Source: Burkholderiales bacterium (GTDB taxonomy: Bacteria; Pseudomonadota; Gammaproteobacteria; Burkholderiales; Burkholderiaceae_C). Taken from it: a DNA stretch of 8,796 bases. The translations under genes and the position numbers were made by a program. Positions 1 through 6,684 of this stretch are shown here, in pieces (the stretch's first letter is position 1; every line of letters begins with the position of its first letter). The notes under the pieces were generated by a model that searched no databases, had not been told where the DNA came from, and was given only the letters and a program-made list of their open reading frames with translations. Location: contig CANHOE010000096.1 of the NCBI GenBank assembly GCA_947462175.1, positions 1 to 8,796 of the forward strand, read 5' to 3'.

Positions 1-288
1 GAGCGCAAGGTGGTGCGCGGCGTGATGTTCGAGTTGCACCTGCCGCAAATCAATGGCAGCCCCGACCCGGCCGTCTCGCTGGTCAGCGGCAAGCTGCGCC
101 ACGAAGGCCCGCAGCTTGAAGGCCATGCGCCGGAAGAGTCGCTGCTCAATCTGGCCGGCGAACACAACGCGACCCCCGACCGGGCAGTCGGCGAATGGGT
201 GGTGCGCGCGCCGCAAGGCACGCGGCTGGTGCTGACCGCACGAGCCGATCGCGCCGGCATCGTTCGGGCCGAGGTCAACCTGGACTGA
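1..288 (+). CDS. C-terminal fragment, probably M14-family zinc carboxypeptidase-like protein
   Basis: The reading frame is open from the first base and ends with TGA at 286-288, giving the last 95 residues of a larger protein whose start lies outside the window. The visible part has a conserved-looking tail, with VVRGVMFELHLPQ near its beginning and AVGEWVVRAPQGTRLVLTA followed by a final beta-strand-like stretch ending in VNLD. From memory this resembles the C-terminal beta-rich region of large M14 zinc carboxypeptidases in Burkholderiales. The metal-binding HxxE and catalytic Glu motifs would be upstream and cannot be seen, so the family assignment is tentative and the coding call is firmer. 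No membrane segment or Cys residue is present in the fragment. It converges on pyrF, with only 42 bp between the two stop codons. Confidence 0.55.
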   Translation, partial: ERKVVRGVMFELHLPQINGSPDPAVSLVSGKLRHEGPQLEGHAPEESLLNLAGEHNATPDRAVGEWVVRAPQGTRLVLTARADRAGIVRAEVNLD

Positions 289-300
289 ACCCGTCGGCGT

Positions 301-323
301 GAGCCGAGCGATCGGTTCGGCTT
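301..323. terminator. Candidate bidirectional hairpin between convergent genes
   Basis: AGCCGA (302-307) and TCGGCT (317-322) form a perfect 6-bp stem around a 9-nt loop, extendable by G-T wobbles. It lies in the 42-bp gap between the stop of the upstream plus-strand gene (288) and the stop of pyrF (331 on the minus strand), where a shared terminator is expected. No T-tract follows on either strand, so intrinsic termination would be weak. The call rests on position and the inverted repeat alone. Confidence 0.3.
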
Positions 324-330
324 CGGGCCT

Positions 331-1173
331 TCAGCGTGCGCTGTTCAACTGCCGGCGAGTCGCATCCGCCACGCGCCGTGCGGCTGCGGCAAAGTCGTCA
401 CCCGCACTCGCATACAACACCGCGCGCGACGAGTTCACCGCGATCGGGCCGGTGGTTCGGCCCGCTTGGGACCGCCAACCCGCTCGCACCGTCGCTGCCG
501 CATCGCCACCCTGCGCGCCGACACCGGGAATGAGCAAAGGCAGCGTCGGGGCCAATTCGCGAACCCGCGCGATCTCGGCCGGAAACGTCGCACCGACCAC
601 CAGGCCGAGTTGTCCGGTGCGGTTCCACGGCCCTTGCGCCAGCCGCGCGATGTGTTCATACAGCAGGTCGCCGGGCTGCCCGCCGGCACCGACGATGCGC
701 TGCGCCTGCAGGTCAGAGCCGCCCGCGTTCGAAGTGCGGCACAACAGGATGAGACCCTTGTCGGCGTAGTCGAGATAGGGCTCGATCGAGTCATGCCCCA
801 TGAACGGCGACAGCGTGACCGCATCGGCCCGATAGCGCTCGAAGGCCTCGCGGGCGTACTGCTGGGCGGTGCTGCCGATGTCGCCGCGCTTGGCATCGAG
901 GATCACCGGCACGGCAGGCGCCACCGCATGGATGTGCGCGATCAGCGCTTCCAGCTGGTCCTCGGCACGATGCGCCGCGAAGTAGGCGATCTGCGGCTTG
1001 AACGCAATCGCCAGGTCCTTCGTGGCATCGACGATCGCAGCGCAGAAGTCGAAGATGCGACTGGCGTCGCCATTCCAGGCGCCCGGAAACTTCGATGGCT
1101 CAGGATCGAGACCGATGCAGAGCAACGAGTCGTTGAGGGACTCGGCGGCGGCGAGTTGGTCGGTGAATGCCAT
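331..1173 (-). CDS. pyrF: Orotidine 5'-phosphate decarboxylase (PyrF, subfamily 2)
   Basis: This cytosolic enzyme decarboxylates OMP to UMP, the last step of de novo pyrimidine synthesis. The product is 280 residues, the usual size for the longer bacterial PyrF subfamily 2. The catalytic DxKxxD motif is seen as ILDAKRGDIG, with D93, K95 and D98, and an earlier conserved Lys is in AFKPQ (K59). The phosphate-binding end of the barrel is seen in LIPGVGAQGG (215-223) and the late VNSSRAVLYA (246-255). The ATG at 1173 fits the family N-terminus (FTDQL, then LCIGLDPEP). No clear Shine-Dalgarno sequence precedes it. The gene follows purB by 23 bp on the same strand, so co-transcription and possibly translational coupling are likely. 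UMP is also the product of upp and the substrate of URC catabolism in the divergent operon. Confidence 0.97.
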   Translation of the reverse strand: MAFTDQLAAAESLNDSLLCIGLDPEPSKFPGAWNGDASRIFDFCAAIVDATKDLAIAFKPQIAYFAAHRAEDQLEALIAHIHAVAPAVPVILDAKRGDIGSTAQQYAREAFERYRADAVTLSPFMGHDSIEPYLDYADKGLILLCRTSNAGGSDLQAQRIVGAGGQPGDLLYEHIARLAQGPWNRTGQLGLVVGATFPAEIARVRELAPTLPLLIPGVGAQGGDAAATVRAGWRSQAGRTTGPIAVNSSRAVLYASAGDDFAAAARRVADATRRQLNSAR

Positions 1174-1196
1174 GAGGTGCGGGGTGCGCGCCGAGC

Positions 1197-2564
1197 TCAA
1201 ATACGCCGCGCCAACTCGGCCGCCAGCCCGACATACGACCCTGGCGTCATCGCCAGCAACCGCTCCTTTTCTGCTGCCGGAATCTCCAGCGTGGCAATGA
1301 ATTCCTGGATCGATTCGCGGGTGATCGTCTTGCCGCGCGTGAGCTCCTTCAGCCGCTCGTAGGGGTTCGGCAGGCTGTAGCGGCGCATCACGGTCTGGAT
1401 CGGTTCGGCCAGCACCTCCCAGGCGTCGTCGAGGTCGGCGGCGAGGCGCGCTTCGTTGACTTCGAGCTTGCCCAGGCCGCGCAGCAGGCTGTCGGCGCCG
1501 AGCAGCGCGTAGCCGAGCGCCACGCCCATGTTGCGCAGCACGGTGCTGTCGGTCAGGTCGCGCTGCAGGCGGCTGATCGGCAGCTTCTGGCTCAAGTGCG
1601 TCAGCAGCGCGTTGGCGAGACCGAAGTTGCCTTCGGCGTTCTCGAAATCGATCGGGTTGACCTTGTGCGGCATCGTGCTGCTGCCGATCTCGCCTTCTTT
1701 CAGCCGCTGCTTGAAGTAGCCCAGGCTGATGTAGCTCCACACATCGCGCGACCAGTCGATCAGGATGGTGTTGCTGCGCGCCACCGCGTCGAACAGCTCG
1801 GCCATGTAGTCGTGCGGTTCGATCTGGATGGTGTACGGGTTGAAGGTCAGCTTCAGCTGCTGCTCGACCACGTGGCGGCTGAAGGCTTCCCAATCGACGT
1901 CGGGATACGCCGCCAGATGCGCGTTGTAGTTGCCGACCGCGCCGTTCATCTTGGCGAGCAGTTGCACCCCGGCGATGCGCTCGCGCGCCCGGGCGAGCCG
2001 AGCAACCACGTTGGCCACTTCCTTGCCCAACGTCGTCGGGCTCGCCGTCTGGCCATGGGTGCGGCTCAGCATCGCGAGCGGCGCGAGGCTGTGGGCCAGC
2101 CCGGTCATCACGGCAATGAGCTTGTCGAGCGTGGGCAACAGCACCTCGGTGCGGGCGGCCTGCAGCATCAGCGCATGGCTGGTGTTGTTGATGTCTTCGC
2201 TGGTGCAGGCGAAGTGGACGAACTCGCTGGCGGCCAGCAACTCTGGTTCGCCCTTGAACTGGGCCTTCAGCCAGTACTCGACCGCCTTCACGTCGTGGTT
2301 GGTGGTGCGTTCGATGTCCTTGATGGCTTGTGCATCGGCTTCTGAAAAAGCCGCCACCTTGCCTCGGAGCAAAGCGCGCGCGCCTTCGGACAGCGGAGGG
2401 AATTCGGGCAAACCGGCGTCGGACAGCGCAATGAACCACTCCACCTCGACCTGCACGCGACGGTGCATCAGACCGTATTCGCTGAGCAGCGCACGCAGCG
2501 GGGCGACCTTGGCGGCGTAACGGCCGTCGAGCGGCGACAGGGCGGTGAGGGGAGACAGGTTCAT
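1197..2564 (-). CDS. purB: Adenylosuccinate lyase (PurB)
   Basis: PurB cleaves SAICAR to AICAR and adenylosuccinate to AMP, each time releasing fumarate. It acts twice in purine synthesis as a cytosolic homotetramer. The 455-residue product has the length of the E. coli-type enzyme. Fumarase/aspartase superfamily regions appear in order: TSEDINNTSH (121-130), SRTHGQTASPTTLGKE (167-182, containing the general acid/base His at 170), and the flexible signature loop GSSTMPHKVNPIDFENAEGN (294-313, with the catalytic Ser). It begins LSPLTALSPLDGRY, the normal PurB N-terminus, which supports the ATG at 2564. No good Shine-Dalgarno sequence is visible upstream. TAAACT (2615-2610 on this strand) could be a -10 element, but no convincing -35 accompanies it. 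purB is the first gene of a probable purB-pyrF transcript that diverges from the URC operon. Confidence 0.98.
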   Translation of the reverse strand: MNLSPLTALSPLDGRYAAKVAPLRALLSEYGLMHRRVQVEVEWFIALSDAGLPEFPPLSEGARALLRGKVAAFSEADAQAIKDIERTTNHDVKAVEYWLKAQFKGEPELLAASEFVHFACTSEDINNTSHALMLQAARTEVLLPTLDKLIAVMTGLAHSLAPLAMLSRTHGQTASPTTLGKEVANVVARLARARERIAGVQLLAKMNGAVGNYNAHLAAYPDVDWEAFSRHVVEQQLKLTFNPYTIQIEPHDYMAELFDAVARSNTILIDWSRDVWSYISLGYFKQRLKEGEIGSSTMPHKVNPIDFENAEGNFGLANALLTHLSQKLPISRLQRDLTDSTVLRNMGVALGYALLGADSLLRGLGKLEVNEARLAADLDDAWEVLAEPIQTVMRRYSLPNPYERLKELTRGKTITRESIQEFIATLEIPAAEKERLLAMTPGSYVGLAAELARRI

Positions 2565-2711
2565 CGGGTGGTGGGCGCGAGGGCCCCAGGAGCGTGCGAA
2601 CAGCCTTGAAGTTTAGGCGGTGAGGCCATGGGGGCCGACCACGGCACGCGGCGCACCTTATGCTCAACCACGGGGGACTCCTCGCGACGCACACCCTTGA
2701 AGGACTGCCGA
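2565..2711. promoter_or_regulatory. Divergent intergenic region, purB-pyrF versus URC operon
   Basis: This 147-bp gap must hold promoters for both directions. For the minus strand the best -10-like element is TAAACT (2615-2610). For the plus strand it is TATGCT (2659-2664). Neither has a recognisable -35 hexamer at the right distance, so exact sites are not supported. No long palindrome that would suggest an operator is evident. The 8-mer CCTTGAAG occurs at 2604-2611 and again at 2695-2702, the second copy overlapping the ribosome binding site of the next gene; this may be chance. Confidence 0.4.
2699..2704 (+). promoter_or_regulatory. Ribosome binding site deciding the URC1 start
   Basis: GAAGGA lies 7 nt before the ATG at 2712, ideal Shine-Dalgarno spacing. 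The in-frame ATG further upstream at 2628 has no such site, and the 28 codons it would add do not resemble the family. The retained site shows that the shortened gene still has a translation start signal. Confidence 0.6.
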
Positions 2712-3347
2712 ATGGCCTCTGACAGCGCCTCTCAAAGCTCGCCCACCACGTCAACTCCGAGCAAGCACATCCGGCTGACTTCGCCCCCGGGCCAGCAGCG
2801 TGCTGGCACAAAGCCGGCCATCCGCTGGGGCGCAGCCACCGCCAGCGAGCGCGGGCCGGTGTGGTGGCTGCCCGGCGTGGCGTGGCGCTTCAGGGTCAGC
2901 GAGGCCGACCTGCGGCGCTCACTGTTCGAAGAGACCGGCGGCATGTACCCGGAGCTGGTGACGCGCAGCGACATCGAGGTGATGGAATTCCCGGTCTACA
3001 GCGCGCGCAAGCGACAGGTCGGTGGCGACAACGCCGACACCTGTTTCCTGCGCACCGAGTGCGTCGCGGGCGTGCAGGACATGCGCTTTCAGGAGCTGAT
3101 GCCCGACGTGCTGCATTGGCTGGGCATCCGAAAAATCCACAGATTGGTCAACATGAGCAACGACAAGTACGACGCCATCACCCACAGCGGTATCGAGGTG
3201 GGCGAACGCGTCAGGATTCCGGACGAGCTGTTGCCGGCCGACGCCCACGTCGAGATCGACGCGAAGATCGCCGCCGGCTGTTTTACCGATGGCGCGGTGC
3301 CCTCGCCCACCGACCTGGCCGGCACCAAGGGGCGCGGTCTTGAGTGA
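2712..3347 (+). CDS. Internally deleted URC1-type GTP cyclohydrolase II homologue (probable remnant)
   Basis: URC1 proteins are GTP cyclohydrolase II (RibA) homologues that act on a uracil-derived nucleotide in URC uracil catabolism. Family members recalled from Burkholderiales have about 420 residues; this frame has 211. Three family-like blocks remain: residues 19-50 (HIRLTS, IRWGAA, RGPV), 50-90 (WWLPGVAWRF, FEETGGMYPELVTR) and 95-211 (ARKRQVGGD, RTECVAGVQDMRFQELMPD, ending GRGLE). They are joined directly at PV (2856-2861) and EV (2976-2981). About 130 residues seem missing at the first joint and about 85 at the second; both sizes come from memory, not alignment. The second gap should have held the zinc-binding C-x10-C-x-C cluster (DECNGSD, CTC) and the GRALGEV active-site region. 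The only cysteines left are C111, C117 and C190, which do not form that motif. Frame, ribosome site and overlap with the next gene are intact. Probably inactive as a cyclohydrolase; a new role or an assembly error cannot be excluded. Confidence 0.8.
   Translation: MASDSASQSSPTTSTPSKHIRLTSPPGQQRAGTKPAIRWGAATASERGPVWWLPGVAWRFRVSEADLRRSLFEETGGMYPELVTRSDIEVMEFPVYSARKRQVGGDNADTCFLRTECVAGVQDMRFQELMPDVLHWLGIRKIHRLVNMSNDKYDAITHSGIEVGERVRIPDELLPADAHVEIDAKIAAGCFTDGAVPSPTDLAGTKGRGLE
3327..3332 (+). promoter_or_regulatory. Ribosome binding site supporting a TTG start for URC4
   Basis: AAGGGG inside the end of the URC1-like gene is 7 nt before the TTG at 3340. This makes TTG the best start, giving an N-terminus beginning (M)SEAVG. 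The in-frame ATG at 3289 would create a longer overlap, and the residues it adds (RCPRPPTWPAP) look like read-through of the overlapping frame. Confidence 0.55.
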
Positions 3348-4629
3348 GGCCGTGGGGACCGAAGCAGCGAGCGCACCGCACGGCCGCGATGCGGTCAGCG
3401 TGCTGCGTGATCCCGCCACGATCCGGCGCCGGTGCGCCTCGATCACACGGGCCGTCAGCGAGGGCCGCTCGCCGAACTTCACGCTCGACCGCAGCCGGCT
3501 CGACGAGGTCGCAGCGCGGGTCGAACGGGTGACCCGTGCGGCCTACCCCGACTTGCATATTCCTTTTCACAGCCGTTGGCGGCATTTCGAATCAGGCGGG
3601 GTTGATCGCAAGGCGACGATGGATGCCACGATGGCTGGCCGCAGCGTGGCCAAGCATGCCCGCGCGCGCATCGATCTGACGGTGGTCAGCGTGCTGCTTG
3701 ATGCCGGCGCAGGCCCCAACTGGCGCTACGCCGAGGCCGGTGGCGGGCAAACGTACACGCGCTCCGAAGGGCTGGGGGTGGCCAGTTGGCATGCATTCCA
3801 GCAGGGGCTGTTTTCCGACACGCCCGGAGACCCTCTGCGAGCGGATGCCGCCGCCTTGCAACGATTGGATATCTCCGCGCTTCGCAGCAGCTTTCAGGTG
3901 AGCAGCAGCAACCCGCTGGTCGGACTGGAAGGGCGCGTGGCGCTGCTGAACCGCCTTGGCGCCGCGCTCGCGGCCGACCACGGCCTGGCAGGTCGGCCCG
4001 GTGCGCTGTTCGACCTCTTGACCCGGCCCGTCGGCGGCATCACAGCCGAGGTAGAGCACCACGTCACCGCCGCGCAGGTGCTGCGTGCCGTGCTCAATGC
4101 GTTCTCATCGATCTGGCTGACGGGCAGCATGCTGCAGGGCGTGCCGCTGGGCGACGTGTGGCCGCACCGCTGGGCCGGTGGTGAATCGAAGTCCGACGGT
4201 GGCCACGGCACGACCGACGACTGGGTGCCGTTCCACAAGCTCAGCCAGTGGCTGAGCTATTCGCTGCTCGAACCGCTGATGTGGGCTGGCGTGAAGGTGA
4301 CTGGCCTCGACGCGCTGACCGGCCTGCCCGAGTACCGCAACGGCGGCCTGCTGCTCGACGGCGGCGTGATCGTGCCGCGCGATCCGCGGCTGCTGCAACA
4401 GCGCTGGAAAGTATCTGACGAATTCATCATCGAATGGCGCGCGCTGACGGTGTCGCTGATCGACGAGCTGGCGCCCTTGGTGCGGGCGCGGCTCGGGAAA
4501 AGCGCTGCAGAGATGCCGCTGGCCTGCATCCTCGAAGGTGGCACCTGGGCAGCAGGCCGGGAGATTGCTAGGGAGCTTCGAGACGGCTCGCCGCCGCTGA
4601 CCATCGACAGCGACGGCACGGTTATCTGA
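3340..4629 (+). CDS. URC4/Urg3 family protein (DUF1688)
   Basis: URC4 is required for uracil use in the yeast URC pathway, and its bacterial homologues cluster with URC1 and UPRT genes. Its exact reaction is not something the sequence can settle. The 429-residue product is full length for DUF1688. Conserved stretches run through it in order: LRDPATIRRRC (22-32), SPNFTLDRSRLDEV (44-57), IPFHSRWRHFESGGVDRK (74-91), SVLLDAGAGPNWRY (117-130), TRSEGLGVASWHAF (140-153), SNPLVGLEGR (190-199), VPFHKLSQWLSYSLLEP (296-312), LTGLPEYRNGGLLLD (326-340), FIIEWRALTV (362-371) and LEGGTWAAGREIA (398-410). No signal peptide or membrane segment is seen, so it is probably cytosolic. The start is TTG, overlapping the URC1-like frame by 8 nt, which suggests translational coupling. 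Unlike its upstream neighbour it shows no sign of decay. An alternative start is the GTG at 3352. Confidence 0.92.
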   Translation: MSEAVGTEAASAPHGRDAVSVLRDPATIRRRCASITRAVSEGRSPNFTLDRSRLDEVAARVERVTRAAYPDLHIPFHSRWRHFESGGVDRKATMDATMAGRSVAKHARARIDLTVVSVLLDAGAGPNWRYAEAGGGQTYTRSEGLGVASWHAFQQGLFSDTPGDPLRADAAALQRLDISALRSSFQVSSSNPLVGLEGRVALLNRLGAALAADHGLAGRPGALFDLLTRPVGGITAEVEHHVTAAQVLRAVLNAFSSIWLTGSMLQGVPLGDVWPHRWAGGESKSDGGHGTTDDWVPFHKLSQWLSYSLLEPLMWAGVKVTGLDALTGLPEYRNGGLLLDGGVIVPRDPRLLQQRWKVSDEFIIEWRALTVSLIDELAPLVRARLGKSAAEMPLACILEGGTWAAGREIARELRDGSPPLTIDSDGTVI

Positions 4630-4648
4630 TCCATCGAACGAGGCACCC

Positions 4649-5281
<633 letters not shown>

Positions 5282-5283
5282 CC

Positions 5284-6555
5284 GTGCTGATCCGCCACGC
5301 CACGTTGCCCGATGGGCGCAGCGATATCGACGTGCTGGTACGGGACGGTCGCATTGCGGCGATCGACCGTGGCCTGAGGGCACCCGACGGCACGCCGGAG
5401 ATTGATGCAGCCGGCCAGTTGCTGGCACCGTCTTTCGTCGATGCGCATTTCCACATGGACTCGACACTCAGCTACGGTCTGCCACGCGTCAACGCCAGCG
5501 GCACCTTGCTCGAAGGCATCGCGCTGTGGAGCGACCTGAAACCACATCTGACGCAGGAGGCCCTGGTCGAGCGAGCGCTGCAGTACTGCGACTGGGCGGT
5601 GGCGAAAGGGCTGCTCGCGATCCGCACGCATGTGGACGTGTGCGATGACCGGCTGCTGGCGGTCGAGGCGCTGCTTCAGGTCAAGAGGCAGGTCGCGCCC
5701 TACCTCGATCTGCAACTGGTCGCGTTCCCGCAGGACGGCTTGCTGCGCTCGCCGACTGCGCTGGCCAATCTGAAGCGCGCGCTCGACATGGGCGTCGATG
5801 TGGTCGGCGGCATTCCGCACTTCGAGCGCACGATGGCCGACGGCGCCGAGAGCGTGCGCATCCTCTGCGAACTGGCCGCCGAGCGCGGGCTGCGGGTGGA
5901 CATGCACTGCGACGAAAGCGACGACCCGATGTCGCGGCACATCGAGACGCTGGCCTTTCACACGCAGCGGCTCGGCCTGCACGGCCGCGTCACCGGCTCG
6001 CACCTGACCTCGATGCATTCAATGGACAACTACTACGTGTCGAAGCTGATCCCGCTGATGGTCGAGGCACAGGTGCACGTGGTCGCCAACCCGCTGATCA
6101 ACATCACCCTGCAAGGCCGTCACGACACCTACCCGAAGCGCCGCGGCATGACCCGCGTGCCCGAGCTGATGGCCGCTGGCGTGAACGTGGCTTTCGGTCA
6201 CGACTGCGTGATGGACCCCTGGTATCCGCTCGGTTCGGGCGACATGCTGGAGGTGGCGCAGATGGGCCTGCATGTGGCGCAGATGACCTCGCCAGCACAG
6301 ATCGCAGCCTGTTTCGATGCGGTGACCCTCAACGGCGCCCAGGCGCTCGGCCTCCATGGACACGGCATCGCTGTCGGCTGCAATGCAGATCTGGTGCTGC
6401 TGCAGGCTCAGTCGGTGTTGGAAGCGGTGCGGCTGCGAGCCACTCGGCTGCGCGTGTGGCGACGCGGCCGACAGGTCGCCGCAAGCGTACCGGCGGTGTC
6501 TCAGCTCAGTCTGCCCGGGCGACCGGCCAGCGTCGACTGGACACTGTCTCGCTGA
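5284..6555 (+). CDS. codA: Cytosine deaminase (amidohydrolase superfamily)
   Basis: This enzyme hydrolyses cytosine to uracil and ammonia, supplying uracil to the upp product encoded directly upstream. The 423-residue product is collinear with E. coli CodA (427 residues). The key residues recalled for CodA all appear with a constant offset of six: H55 and H57 in DAHFHMD, Q150 in FPQDG, H208 and E211 in MHCDESDD, H240 in GSHLTSMHS and D307 in GHDCVMDPW. Other matching blocks are SGTLLEGI (72-79), RTHVDV (114-119) and LQGRHDTYPKRRG (276-288). The position equivalent to E. coli D314, which contacts the pyrimidine, is C308 here. No CodB-like permease is in the window. The GTG start at 5284 is only 2 bp after the upp stop, which points to coupled translation. 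Cytosine is the most likely substrate; a related pyrimidine such as isocytosine is possible. Confidence 0.93.
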   Translation: MLIRHATLPDGRSDIDVLVRDGRIAAIDRGLRAPDGTPEIDAAGQLLAPSFVDAHFHMDSTLSYGLPRVNASGTLLEGIALWSDLKPHLTQEALVERALQYCDWAVAKGLLAIRTHVDVCDDRLLAVEALLQVKRQVAPYLDLQLVAFPQDGLLRSPTALANLKRALDMGVDVVGGIPHFERTMADGAESVRILCELAAERGLRVDMHCDESDDPMSRHIETLAFHTQRLGLHGRVTGSHLTSMHSMDNYYVSKLIPLMVEAQVHVVANPLINITLQGRHDTYPKRRGMTRVPELMAAGVNVAFGHDCVMDPWYPLGSGDMLEVAQMGLHVAQMTSPAQIAACFDAVTLNGAQALGLHGHGIAVGCNADLVLLQAQSVLEAVRLRATRLRVWRRGRQVAASVPAVSQLSLPGRPASVDWTLSR

Positions 6556-6593
6556 GCGCTGTGGCGCGCGCACGACCGCGTGGCGCCAACACA

Positions 6594-6621
6594 CTGCAAC
6601 GAAAAATCGCCTCGCTAGAAT
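6594..6621 (+). promoter_or_regulatory. Candidate sigma70-type promoter for the GST-like gene
   Basis: TAGAAT (6616-6621) matches the -10 consensus at five of six positions. It lies 16 bp after CTGCAA (6594-6599), a weak -35 with about three matches. The surrounding bases (6600-6635) are markedly more A+T-rich than the rest of the window. The gene start at 6685 leaves a leader of roughly 55-60 nt. The -10 is good, but the -35 is poor and could depend on an activator. Confidence 0.4.
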
Positions 6622-6634
6622 GAAATTTGCATTC
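6618..6634. promoter_or_regulatory. Near-perfect 17-bp palindrome overlapping the -10 element
   Basis: GAATGAAATTTGCATTC reads as an inverted repeat with seven of eight base pairs matching around a central T; only the A/G pair at 6623/6629 fails. It overlaps the last bases of the candidate -10 and the expected transcription start. That is a typical place for a repressor operator. No regulator gene is present in the window to assign it to. Confidence 0.4.
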
Positions 6635-6684
6635 AGTTGCATCGGCCCACTCTCACTTCGGCGACCTTCTGGACGCCCTCCGAC

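Noticed and set aside
2628..2711. Longer N-terminus for the URC1-like gene from the ATG at 2628.
   Set aside because: There is no ribosome site before it, and the 28 extra residues do not resemble the family. The ATG at 2712 has GAAGGA at ideal spacing.
331..2811. A single 826-codon minus-strand frame running from beyond purB to the pyrF stop.
   Set aside because: Only its last 280 codons are a recognisable protein (pyrF). The rest is an Arg/Ala/Pro-rich shadow of purB in another frame, as expected in GC-rich DNA, so it is not a fusion.
3289..3339. ATG at 3289 as the start of URC4.
   Set aside because: It would overlap the upstream gene by 59 nt and add residues that look like read-through of that gene's other frame. 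TTG 3340 has a better ribosome site and gives a family-like N-terminus.
2712..3347. Calling this gene ribA, the riboflavin-pathway GTP cyclohydrolase II.
   Set aside because: The retained blocks (FEETGGMYPELVTR, RTECVAGVQDMRFQELMPD) and the URC4/upp context match the URC1 branch. The RibA zinc motif is missing.
2919..3482. Minus-strand 187-codon frame opposite the URC1-like gene.
   Set aside because: It has no recognisable family and lies opposite clearly conserved coding sequence; it is a shadow frame.
6556..6600. GC-rich repeat (GGCGC near 6563, GCGCC near 6584) as a rho-independent terminator after codA.
   Set aside because: Only about five pairs form before mismatches, and no T-tract follows; not strong enough to annotate.
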